From contig JACDHU010000022.1 of the NCBI GenBank assembly GCA_013820865.1, positions 1-12,222 of the forward strand: a DNA stretch of 12,222 nucleotides, written 5' to 3'. Positions 1 through 6,029 of this stretch are shown here, piece after piece. The stretch's first letter is position 1. Each line of letters opens with the position of its first letter. The notes below the pieces were generated by a model, which worked only from the letters and a program-made list of their open reading frames with translations, was not told the DNA's origin and ran no database searches. This DNA comes from Chloroflexota bacterium (GTDB lineage: Bacteria > Chloroflexota > Limnocylindria > QHBO01). The position numbers were made by a program, and so were the translations under genes.

Positions 1-453
1 CGCAGGATCCTGCGCGACATCGACCTCGCCGAGGATGCGATTCAGCAGGCGCTGCTCAGCATCTGGCAGGACCTTCCGCAGCTCCGCGACCCGGCGCGCT
101 TCGAGGCCTGGTCGTACCGCATCCTCCTTCGCGCCTGCTACGCGGAGGGACGCAAGCAACGTCGCTGGGCACCGAACCTTCGCTTCCTGCCGGCTGACGA
201 GCCGACGCGTGGCGATGGCATGAGCTCGGTCGTCGATCGCGACCAGCTCGAGGGCGGCTTTCGCCGCCTCTCCTTCGACCACAGAGCGGTGGTGGTCTTG
301 CACCACTACCTCGACTTGCCGATCGACCGGGTCGCCGAGCTGCTCGGCATCCCCGTCGGCACGGCCCATTCTCGACTTCATTACGCGATGCGCGGGCTGC
401 GCGCGGCACTCGATGCCGATGCACGTCCTACCACGCAGGAGGCTGCCAGATGA
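1..453 (+). CDS. ECF-type RNA polymerase sigma factor (5' end missing)
   Basis: The frame is open from the window's first base, so the N-terminus lies outside. The visible 150 residues fit an extracytoplasmic-function sigma-70 factor, which directs RNA polymerase to stress- or signal-specific promoters. The start carries the end of region 2: an acidic AEDAIQQALLSIWQDL helix, then FEAWSYRILLRACY, matching the usual FxxWLYRI segment. Region 4 follows from about residue 82: LSFDHRAVVVLHHYLDLP, then a helix-turn-helix with VAELLGIPVGTAHSRLHYAMRGLRAAL, the -35-binding element. The stop overlaps the next gene's start in an ATGA, so the two are probably translationally coupled. That is the usual arrangement of an ECF factor with its membrane-bound antagonist. 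The internal ATG at 220 falls between regions 2 and 4 and is not the true start. The family is clear; the regulon and exact ECF subgroup cannot be read from the sequence. Confidence 0.9.
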   Translation, partial: RRILRDIDLAEDAIQQALLSIWQDLPQLRDPARFEAWSYRILLRACYAEGRKQRRWAPNLRFLPADEPTRGDGMSSVVDRDQLEGGFRRLSFDHRAVVVLHHYLDLPIDRVAELLGIPVGTAHSRLHYAMRGLRAALDADARPTTQEAAR

Positions 454-1367
454 GCACCGATCGCGATACCACGCGCGTCGTCCGGTCGTGGCTGAGAAAC
501 GACGAGCACGAATCCGCGGACCGCGTCCTCGGATTCGTGCTCGACCGGCTCGACACGACTCCACAGCGTCGCGCCACCTGGTGGCCGGCACGGAGGACCC
601 CGACCATGAACAGATTTCTGACGATCGGCCTCGGCACCGCCGCCGTGGTTGCCCTACTCTTCGTTGGCTCTCAGCTTTTCGGTTCGCCCAGCGGCCTTGG
701 CGGACCGGGCGCCGAGCCAACCCCGACGCCAGAGCCAACCGCCACGGCGGAGCCGTCCGTTCAGCCATCAGTCGAGCCGTCGCCGACTCCCGATGGCCTC
801 CTCCCTGAGGGGTCGCACGTCCTGTTGGATATTGGCGTGGCGATGACCGTCGACATTCCTGGTCCCGACTGGTACGGCAAGGCGGGTGACCGAATCCTCT
901 TAAAGAACGACAGCGCCGATGCGCCGGATGGTGCGGGGATGATCGTCTTCTCCAGCGAGCTGTACGTGTACGGAGATCCCTGCGAATGGTCGACGACGAG
1001 ACCGGAGACCCCCGCCACCACGGTCGATGAGCTCGTCGCCGCGCTGTCGGCCCAAGCGTCGCGAGATGCCTCGGCACCATCTGACATCACGGTCGACGGA
1101 TACGCCGGGACCTCGATCACGCTCCACGTGTCCGAGGATGCGGTATTCAGCGATTGTGACGAGGGGACGTTCGGCTCCTGGGGGATCGGAGCGTTCTCGA
1201 GTCCTGATCGCTACCATCAGGATCCAGGGCAGATCGACGAGCTCTGGATCGTGGACGTGGACGGTGTGCTCGTCGTGATCGACGCGGCGTACTACGAAGG
1301 AACGCCCGCCGAAGTCGTCGATGAGATGCGGGCGATCGTCGAATCGACCACCTTTGAGGCGCCCTGA
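450..1367 (+). CDS. Single-pass membrane protein, putative anti-sigma factor or sigma partner
   Basis: This 305-residue protein starts in the ATGA overlap with the sigma gene. Residues 1-52 form a charged cytoplasmic segment (VRSWLRND, then RVLGFVLDRLD) ending in a WWPARR patch. A single membrane helix follows at about 56-78 (FLTIGLGTAAVVALLFVGSQLF). A Pro/Thr/Glu-rich linker lies at about 89-114, and a roughly 190-residue domain, predicted outside the cell, completes the protein. That domain has only two cysteines, C178 (GDPCEW) and C236 (FSDCDEG), which could form a disulfide. The layout (cytoplasmic stub, one TM, outer sensor) and the coupling to an ECF gene suggest it restrains or signals to that sigma factor; this is inference. 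No HxxxCxxC zinc anti-sigma motif is present, so it is not a canonical ZAS protein. It could also be a lipid- or wall-associated sensor co-expressed with the sigma factor. I do not recognise the outer domain. Confidence 0.75.
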   Translation: MSTDRDTTRVVRSWLRNDEHESADRVLGFVLDRLDTTPQRRATWWPARRTPTMNRFLTIGLGTAAVVALLFVGSQLFGSPSGLGGPGAEPTPTPEPTATAEPSVQPSVEPSPTPDGLLPEGSHVLLDIGVAMTVDIPGPDWYGKAGDRILLKNDSADAPDGAGMIVFSSELYVYGDPCEWSTTRPETPATTVDELVAALSAQASRDASAPSDITVDGYAGTSITLHVSEDAVFSDCDEGTFGSWGIGAFSSPDRYHQDPGQIDELWIVDVDGVLVVIDAAYYEGTPAEVVDEMRAIVESTTFEAP

Positions 1368-1385
1368 CCGATCGTCACTACACCA

Positions 1386-1419
1386 GACCGCGGGGCGGCC
1401 ACCGGACCGCCCCGCGGTC
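1386..1419 (+). terminator. GC-rich hairpin after the sigma/anti-sigma pair
   Basis: A perfect 13-bp inverted repeat (GACCGCGGGGCGG at 1386-1398, complement at 1407-1419) encloses an 8-nt loop and begins 18 nt after the anti-sigma stop. The stem is very stable. No T-run follows, so it is not a classical intrinsic terminator. It may act as a transcript-end stabiliser or a U-tract-less terminator for the operon. Confidence 0.5.
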
Positions 1420-1480
1420 CCTCACCGAGAAAGGCAGACGACCCACCGTCGTTGGGGCATGACCGTGTTCTGTGCCGAAC

Positions 1481-1503
1481 CCGCGCTCTGCCCCTGAGCG
1501 CGG
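1481..1503 (+). other. Hairpin in the leader of the DUF885 gene
   Basis: A perfect 8-bp inverted repeat (CCGCGCTC at 1481-1488, GAGCGCGG at 1496-1503) encloses a 7-nt loop and ends 21 nt before the start at 1525. It is followed by TCTTCGG rather than a T-run. It could be a second terminator for the upstream operon, a leader structure, or chance in GC-rich DNA. The rest of 1368-1524 shows no convincing promoter or ribosome binding site. Confidence 0.35.
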
Positions 1504-1524
1504 TCTTCGGCCGGCCGTGGCACC

Positions 1525-3192
1525 ATGCGCGTCATGAGCTTTGCCGAGGCGCAGGACGCCTTCTTCGCTGACTTCTTCCGCCACTTCCCCGTGCACGCCA
1601 CCGAAGCGGGCAACCACGAGCATGACCACCGCTGGCCGGATTTGACCGATGCCGGCCGCGAGGAGCGCCTGGCCTGGATGGCCGATGCCCGCGCTTCGCT
1701 GGATGCCCTCGAGGACCTGGACCGCGCATCCGAGATCGACCGACGGGTCCTGCTGGCCACGATCGACGAGCTGCAGTTCGACGACGAGGATCTCGACGAG
1801 CTGTCGTGGAGCCCCATCGGCTACGGCTACCTGCTGGGCGGCGGGCTGTTCAGCCTCCTCAGTCGTGAGTTTGCGCCGCTGGACGAGCGGCTGACGAGCG
1901 CCGCCGGCCGAATCGAGGGCATTCCGGCCGCCCTGGATGCGGCGCGCGACAACCTGACCTCCGGTCGCGGGCGTGCGGTGAGTGCATTCCACGTCGAGAA
2001 GGCGATCACGACGGTTCCCGGCGTCGCCGATCTGTGCCGCACCGCCGTCGCGATGTCTTCCGACACCAATGACGCCCTGCGAGCCCGCGTGACCACCGCG
2101 GCCGAGCCGGCCATTGCGGCGGTCGACGCGTTCACCGCCTGGCTTCGCGACGACCTGCTGCCCACGGCCGACGGGGACTTCCGCCTCGGCCGCGACCTGT
2201 ACGAGCGCAAGTTCCACCACTCCCTCAAGGCGACCATCACGCCATCCGAGCTCGAGGCGCGGGCGGCCACCGCCTATGACGAGATTCGCGCCGAGATGCT
2301 GCGCATTGCCCGCGAGCTGTGGCCTGCCTGGATCGGCGACGAGCCGATGCCCGAAGACGGTGACACGCTGACGCGAAGGGTCCTCGACGCCATAGCGGTC
2401 GACCATCCCAAGGCGGATGAGCTGCTCGACTTCTGCCGCGCCGAACACGAGCGCATCCTCGAATTCGTCCGCGAACGCGACCTCATCGGCCTCCCCGATG
2501 AGCCGCTCCAGATCATCTGGACACCGCCCTTCCTGCGGGCATTCGGTGGCGCGATGCTCATTCCGCCCGGTCCACTGGACAAGGGACTCGACAGTTTCTT
2601 CGCCATCACCCCGGCACCCGACGGCTGGACCGATGAGCAGGTCGAATCAAAACTGCGCGAGGACAACGCCCGCAGCCTGCGCATCCTCACCATCCATGAA
2701 GCGACGCCCGGCCACTATCTCCAGCTGGCCTGGTCGAACCGATGCGACTCGCTGCCGCGATCCGTCTTCGGCTCGGGCGTATTCGCCGAGGGTTGGGCCG
2801 TGTACGTGACCCAGGTCATGATGGACGTCGGCTACGGCGCCGACGACCCGGCGCTGATGCTGGCGCATTGGAAGTACTACCTGCGCGCGGCCACCAATAC
2901 GCTGATGGACATCCGCATCCATGCCGGCGGCATGACCGAGGACGAGGCCATGACGATGATGGTCGACGGGGGCTTCCAGGAGCGCTCCGAGGCATCGGAG
3001 AAGTGGAATCGCGCGCGCCTGTCGAGTACGCAGCTGTGCTCGTACTTCCTGGGCGGGGTCGAGATGACCGAGCTCGAGCACGAGGCCCGACGCCGCGCCG
3101 GCGAGGCCTTCGAATGGCGCCCGTTCCTCGAGTCGGTGGTCAGCCATGGAACGCCGCCCATGCCGGTCATCCGCGACATCCTGTTCGGCTGA
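1525..3192 (+). CDS. DUF885-family protein (putative metallopeptidase)
   Basis: At 555 residues this matches the usual length of the DUF885 family, whose members look like gluzincin-type metallopeptidases, although few have been tested. The C-terminal half carries the family hallmarks: a metal-binding HEATPGH at 391-397 (the HExxxGH-like signature), FAEGWAVY at 420-427 with a candidate third ligand E422, DIRIHAGGMTEDEA at 462-475, and STQLCSYFLGG at 501-511. The N-terminal half is a mainly helical, acidic scaffold (FPVHATEAGNHEHD at 21-34). No signal peptide or TM segment is visible, so it is probably cytoplasmic. The start at 1525 has no Shine-Dalgarno; the ATG at 1534 (MSFAEAQD) is equally good. 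It converges with the beta-lactamase-family gene, with 5 nt between stops. The substrate is unknown; peptide turnover is the likeliest role. Confidence 0.88.
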   Translation: MRVMSFAEAQDAFFADFFRHFPVHATEAGNHEHDHRWPDLTDAGREERLAWMADARASLDALEDLDRASEIDRRVLLATIDELQFDDEDLDELSWSPIGYGYLLGGGLFSLLSREFAPLDERLTSAAGRIEGIPAALDAARDNLTSGRGRAVSAFHVEKAITTVPGVADLCRTAVAMSSDTNDALRARVTTAAEPAIAAVDAFTAWLRDDLLPTADGDFRLGRDLYERKFHHSLKATITPSELEARAATAYDEIRAEMLRIARELWPAWIGDEPMPEDGDTLTRRVLDAIAVDHPKADELLDFCRAEHERILEFVRERDLIGLPDEPLQIIWTPPFLRAFGGAMLIPPGPLDKGLDSFFAITPAPDGWTDEQVESKLREDNARSLRILTIHEATPGHYLQLAWSNRCDSLPRSVFGSGVFAEGWAVYVTQVMMDVGYGADDPALMLAHWKYYLRAATNTLMDIRIHAGGMTEDEAMTMMVDGGFQERSEASEKWNRARLSSTQLCSYFLGGVEMTELEHEARRRAGEAFEWRPFLESVVSHGTPPMPVIRDILFG

Positions 3193-3202
3193 CGTCGTCA
3201 GC
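3188..3202. terminator. Short palindrome spanning both convergent stop codons
   Basis: GCTGACG-T-CGTCAGC is a perfect 15-nt palindrome containing the TGA of the DUF885 gene (3190-3192) and the complement of the opposite gene's TGA (3198-3200). It could fold as a 5-bp stem with a 5-nt loop in either transcript. There is no T-run, so a bidirectional-terminator role is only a possibility, and three bases of each arm are forced by the facing stops. Confidence 0.25.
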
Positions 3203-4514
3203 GGCCGGTGGCGAGCTCCAGGAGCGAGGGGCCGCCATCGGGAGGCTTCACGTTCAGCATGCCATTGAGGTCGACGTCGCTGCGGTTCACCAGCAGCGAG
3301 ATGGTCACGTTGGCGTCCGGGAGATGGACCAGGAGCGTTGTGTAGGTGTTCAGCAGGCCGGTGTGCCCATGGCCATCGGGTCCGCTGAGCTGGATCTTCT
3401 GGACGCCGAAGCCGTAGTCATTGTCGTTGAGATCCAGCATCGCCTCGCGCGACGTCGGCGACAGGAGACCGCCGTCATACAGGCTGTCGCCCCAGCGCGC
3501 GAGGTCGGGGGCCGAGGCGCGCATGGCCCCCGATGCCCAGAAGATGGACGTCCAGGCGGGCTCCAGCGGTGCATCGGCTTCGAGGCCGGTGAGTACCTGA
3601 GTCGCGTCCAGTTCAAGCGGACCCAGGAAGCGGCGTTCGAGCTCATCGGCGAGGGTTGCGCCGGTCAGGCGCTCGATGAGCAGCCCGAGGATGAAGTAGT
3701 TCGTGTTTGCATACGCCCAGCCTTGGCCAGGCGCATACCACGGGGCATGGAGCGAGGCGAATACGTCGGCAGCGATCCAGGCTCGTCCGGGAGCTTCCTC
3801 GAGTCCCCGGCGCGTCGTGTCATTGAACAGGTCGGCAAGGCCGCTGGTGTGGTCCAGCAGCTGCCCGATGGTGATCTCGCGGCTGATCCTCCCGAGCATG
3901 GGCAGGTGATCGCGCACGGGGTCATCGAGTTCAATCCGCCCCTCCTCGACCAGGTGGAGGATGGTGGCGGCCACGAATGTCTTTGTCACGCTGCCGATGA
4001 CGAGCGGCGACTCCGGCGTCAGCTCCGTGCGCCCGTCACGAGCGCGCCCGCTGCTGCCGGCCCACAGCAGCTCGCCATCGCGGACGGCGGCGAAGGTTAC
4101 GCCATACGCGCCCGCCGCGGCGCGCGCGGTTTCGAGCGCGCGCTCGTATGGATATGGGTCGAGGAGCTCGGGCGCTTTGACCTCCGGGCGCGGAACACGC
4201 GGAACAGCAACAGGGTTGGCAGTCGCCGTCGAGTCGATATCCAGCAGGCGCGGCCGGCGCGGCCCGAGCGGGCCACCGGTGACGTCGGTCGAGCGTGGAC
4301 CGCCCACCATCGGCTCACCGGCATTGATGGGAGCCATCGTGAGGGTTGGGGAGAGAAATACGAGGAGCGACAGGATCAGTGCGGCGAAGGGCGTGCGCGA
4401 AGACCGTCGCGGACGAGGGCGTGTAGCCCCCCGGACTGGGATCGCTCGAGCCTGCATGCGTGGTGTGTTCGTGGGTACATCATGACCCATCCGAAGGTGG
4501 AGCCACAACCCCAA
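3198..4514 (-). CDS. Exported serine hydrolase, beta-lactamase / penicillin-binding family (class C fold)
   Basis: The protein has the three active-site motifs of the PF00144 family: S-x-x-K at 175-178 (GSVTKTF, nucleophile S175, K178), Y-x-N at 268-270 (WAYANTNYF) and H-T-G at 384-386 (GHGHTGLL). The conserved LLDHTSGL is at 219-226. An Arg-rich stretch (about 23-40) followed by a hydrophobic segment (about 42-60) looks like a signal peptide or N-terminal anchor, so the enzyme probably acts outside the membrane. Family members include D,D-peptidases, esterases and class C beta-lactamases; the motifs alone do not show antibiotic hydrolysis. The listed start is a TTG giving 438 residues. ATG codons at 4490 (residue 9) and 4457 (residue 20) are realistic alternatives; the latter gives a more normal signal peptide. 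None has a clear ribosome binding site. It diverges from the first MFS gene across a 73-nt region containing a palindrome, so both could share a regulator. Confidence 0.88.
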   Translation of the reverse strand: MGLWLHLRMGHDVPTNTPRMQARAIPVRGATRPRPRRSSRTPFAALILSLLVFLSPTLTMAPINAGEPMVGGPRSTDVTGGPLGPRRPRLLDIDSTATANPVAVPRVPRPEVKAPELLDPYPYERALETARAAAGAYGVTFAAVRDGELLWAGSSGRARDGRTELTPESPLVIGSVTKTFVAATILHLVEEGRIELDDPVRDHLPMLGRISREITIGQLLDHTSGLADLFNDTTRRGLEEAPGRAWIAADVFASLHAPWYAPGQGWAYANTNYFILGLLIERLTGATLADELERRFLGPLELDATQVLTGLEADAPLEPAWTSIFWASGAMRASAPDLARWGDSLYDGGLLSPTSREAMLDLNDNDYGFGVQKIQLSGPDGHGHTGLLNTYTTLLVHLPDANVTISLLVNRSDVDLNGMLNVKPPDGGPSLLELATGR

Positions 4515-4549
4515 ATGTGTCCCGGCCGGTCCACGAACCTTCGGCGCCC

Positions 4550-4578
4550 TTGCGGCTGACCGGATTATTTGTTAGCAT
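4550..4578 (+). promoter_or_regulatory. Candidate promoter of the first MFS gene, leaderless arrangement
   Basis: A weak -35 (TTGCGG, 4550-4555), a 17-nt spacer and an extended -10 (TGT-TAGCAT, hexamer at 4573-4578) are visible. Nine bases separate the -10 from the ATG at 4588, so transcription would start at or just before the start codon. This explains the lack of a Shine-Dalgarno. The -10 hexamer lies inside the palindrome at 4572-4584. Confidence 0.5.
4564..4569 (-). promoter_or_regulatory. Possible -10 box for the beta-lactamase-family gene
   Basis: On the minus strand this reads AATAAT, five of six matches to TATAAT, in otherwise GC-rich DNA. It lies 49 nt before the TTG start and 73 nt before the ATG at 4490. 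The expected -35 position is poor. The MarR-type palindrome at 4572-4584 would lie in its spacer. Confidence 0.35.
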
Positions 4579-4584
4579 TGCTAA
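4572..4584. promoter_or_regulatory. Palindromic operator candidate (MarR-type box)
   Basis: TTAGCA-T-TGCTAA is a perfect 6+1+6 palindrome and AT-rich compared with its surroundings. Its size and TTAGC/GCTAA arms resemble sites bound by MarR-family dimers. It covers the predicted -10 of the first MFS gene and the spacer of the possible divergent promoter, so a bound repressor would block RNA polymerase. The MarR gene at 7416-7910 is the natural candidate binder; this is inferred. Confidence 0.55.
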
Positions 4585-4587
4585 TGA

Positions 4588-5979
4588 ATGACGATCCCTG
4601 AACTACCGCGTCGGCTCGGCCGCGCGCTCCCGATCCTCACGCGCTTCCAGCGCCGCCCTGACGGGGCGGCGTCATTGCCGCCCGCCCGTGGTGCCGGGTT
4701 CGCCCGGGGGTTTGTGGCCATGCGCCATGCGAACTATCGGCGCTACTGGTTCGGTCAGATCGGGAGCCTGGTCGGCGCCTGGATGCAGTCAGTGGCGCTC
4801 CCGTGGCTCGTGCTTCAACTTGGCGGTTCGCCGCTTCAGCTGGGCATGGTCATGGCCTTCATGTTCGGCCCGTCCCTGTTCCTGGCGCCGCTGGGCGGCG
4901 TCCTGGCGGATCGGGTCGACAAGCGCCGCACGCTCATTGCCGTGAACCTCGTGTCGATGCTCCAGGCCTCGACGCTTTTCGTCCTGGCGCTGACGGGCGT
5001 GGTCGAGATCTGGCATGTGTATCTGCTCGCCCTCGTGGCGGGCTTCGCCAATGCGGTCGAGATGCCGGTGCGCCAGGCATTCGTCGCCGAGCTCGTGCCG
5101 CCCGAAGACCGCACCAACGCGATTGCGCTGAGCTCCACCTCGTTCAACCTGTCACGTGTCATCGGACCGGCCGTGGCCGGCGTCACGATCGCCGTGTTCG
5201 GAGTCGCCATCAACTTCGGCGTCAACGCTGTGAGCTACCTGTCCGTCATCGCCGGCCTGTGGCTCATCGATGGTCGCCAGTTGTTCCGTTTGCCGCGCCC
5301 CGACCAGTTTCCGTCAATCCGCTCCAGCCTCGGCGAAGGCCTGCGCTACGCGCGTGCCACGCCGACGGTGCTGTGGCCGCTCGTCCTGTTGGGCGGGGTG
5401 GCGGCGTTTGCCATGAACTTCCAGACGCTCCTGCCGCTCTTCACCCTGGATGCGCTCCGCATGGACTCCGGGGGCTACGGCGCGCTGTTCGCGACCATGG
5501 GCGCCGGATCGCTGATCGGGTCGTTGACGCTGGCCTTTGCGACCAGCCAGCGGCCGATGCTGCGGCTCATCATCGGTGGCGGCACCGCCTTCCTGGCCCT
5601 TGCCTTCGTGCTCGGCTTCGTGCGCAGTCCTCTGCTTGCCTTCCCGCTGGTGGCGGGCATCGGCCTGTCGTCCATGCTCATGGTGAACACGATCAACGTC
5701 ACCATCCAGAACAGCGTGCCCGATGCGCTGCGCGGTCGGGTCATGTCGCTGTACGTCATGGTCTTCGCCGGATCGGCACCGATTGGCGGCCTCTTGGCCG
5801 GTGCCCTGGCCCAGGCCTTCGGGGCACCGATGGCGTTCAGCATCGGCGCGGTGCTGGCGAGCGGTGTGCTCGCCCTCGTGGCATGGCGCCTGCGTTCGGT
5901 GAAGATGCCGCGCCTGTCCGCGTCGCCGGTCCTCCAACCAGTTCCTCGCCCGCGCGAGGCTCTCCGAGAGGCTGCATGA
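4588..5979 (+). CDS. MFS exporter, MFS_3 / EntS-like type, first copy
   Basis: This 463-residue membrane carrier has about 12 hydrophobic segments between residues 50 and 430. The major-facilitator motif A between TM2 and TM3 is clear (GGVLADRVDKRR, 103-114), and RQAFVAELVPPEDRTNAIALSS (162-183) and SVPDALRGRVMSLYVMVFAGSAPIGG in the C-terminal half are typical of the MFS_3 group (EntS-like and macrolide-efflux-like exporters). It would expel a small molecule using the proton gradient; the substrate is unknown. The start at 4588 was chosen because a promoter-like -10 lies 9 nt upstream. The alternative M45 (MRHANYRRYWF, at 4720) begins just before TM1 and would drop a basic tail. It is followed 50 nt later by a paralogous carrier, and a MarR regulator lies downstream, so inducible efflux is the likely job. 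Confidence 0.9.
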   Translation: MTIPELPRRLGRALPILTRFQRRPDGAASLPPARGAGFARGFVAMRHANYRRYWFGQIGSLVGAWMQSVALPWLVLQLGGSPLQLGMVMAFMFGPSLFLAPLGGVLADRVDKRRTLIAVNLVSMLQASTLFVLALTGVVEIWHVYLLALVAGFANAVEMPVRQAFVAELVPPEDRTNAIALSSTSFNLSRVIGPAVAGVTIAVFGVAINFGVNAVSYLSVIAGLWLIDGRQLFRLPRPDQFPSIRSSLGEGLRYARATPTVLWPLVLLGGVAAFAMNFQTLLPLFTLDALRMDSGGYGALFATMGAGSLIGSLTLAFATSQRPMLRLIIGGGTAFLALAFVLGFVRSPLLAFPLVAGIGLSSMLMVNTINVTIQNSVPDALRGRVMSLYVMVFAGSAPIGGLLAGALAQAFGAPMAFSIGAVLASGVLALVAWRLRSVKMPRLSASPVLQPVPRPREALREAA

Positions 5980-6004
5980 CGCAACCTCGCCCGGTTGTTA
6001 GCAT
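5976..6004 (+). promoter_or_regulatory. Candidate promoter with repeat of the TTGTTAGCAT element, second MFS gene
   Basis: A -35-like ATGACG (5976-5981), a 17-nt spacer and an extended -10 TGT-TAGCAT (hexamer 5999-6004) occur in the 50-nt gap between the two MFS genes. The 10-mer TTGTTAGCAT (5995-6004) is identical to 4569-4578. Here it sits in an imperfect palindrome, GGTTG at 5993-5997 and CAACC at 6008-6012. It can be read as a shared promoter element, a degenerate repressor site, or both. Confidence 0.45.
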
Positions 6005-6029
6005 GGGCAACCTCCCAGGTACCTGACCA

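Noticed and set aside
716..795. Repetitive CCGACGCCAGAGCC-like DNA considered as a tandem repeat
   Set aside because: It is simply the Pro/Thr/Glu-rich linker of the membrane protein, with irregular codon repeats and no fixed unit.
1378..2448. 356-codon open frame on the minus strand
   Set aside because: It is antisense to DUF885, and its composition is that of a complement of GC-rich coding DNA. The opposite frame carries the conserved family motifs further on.
2742..4559. 605-codon open frame on the plus strand
   Set aside because: It runs out of frame through the end of DUF885 and antisense to the beta-lactamase-family gene. Its translation is Arg/Gly-rich with no recognisable domain, whereas both genes it overlaps have clear motifs. 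It is a GC-rich shadow frame.
4572..4584. Palindrome read as a phage or IS attachment site
   Set aside because: There is no integrase, transposase, tRNA or matching direct repeat in the window. The position on a promoter fits an operator better.
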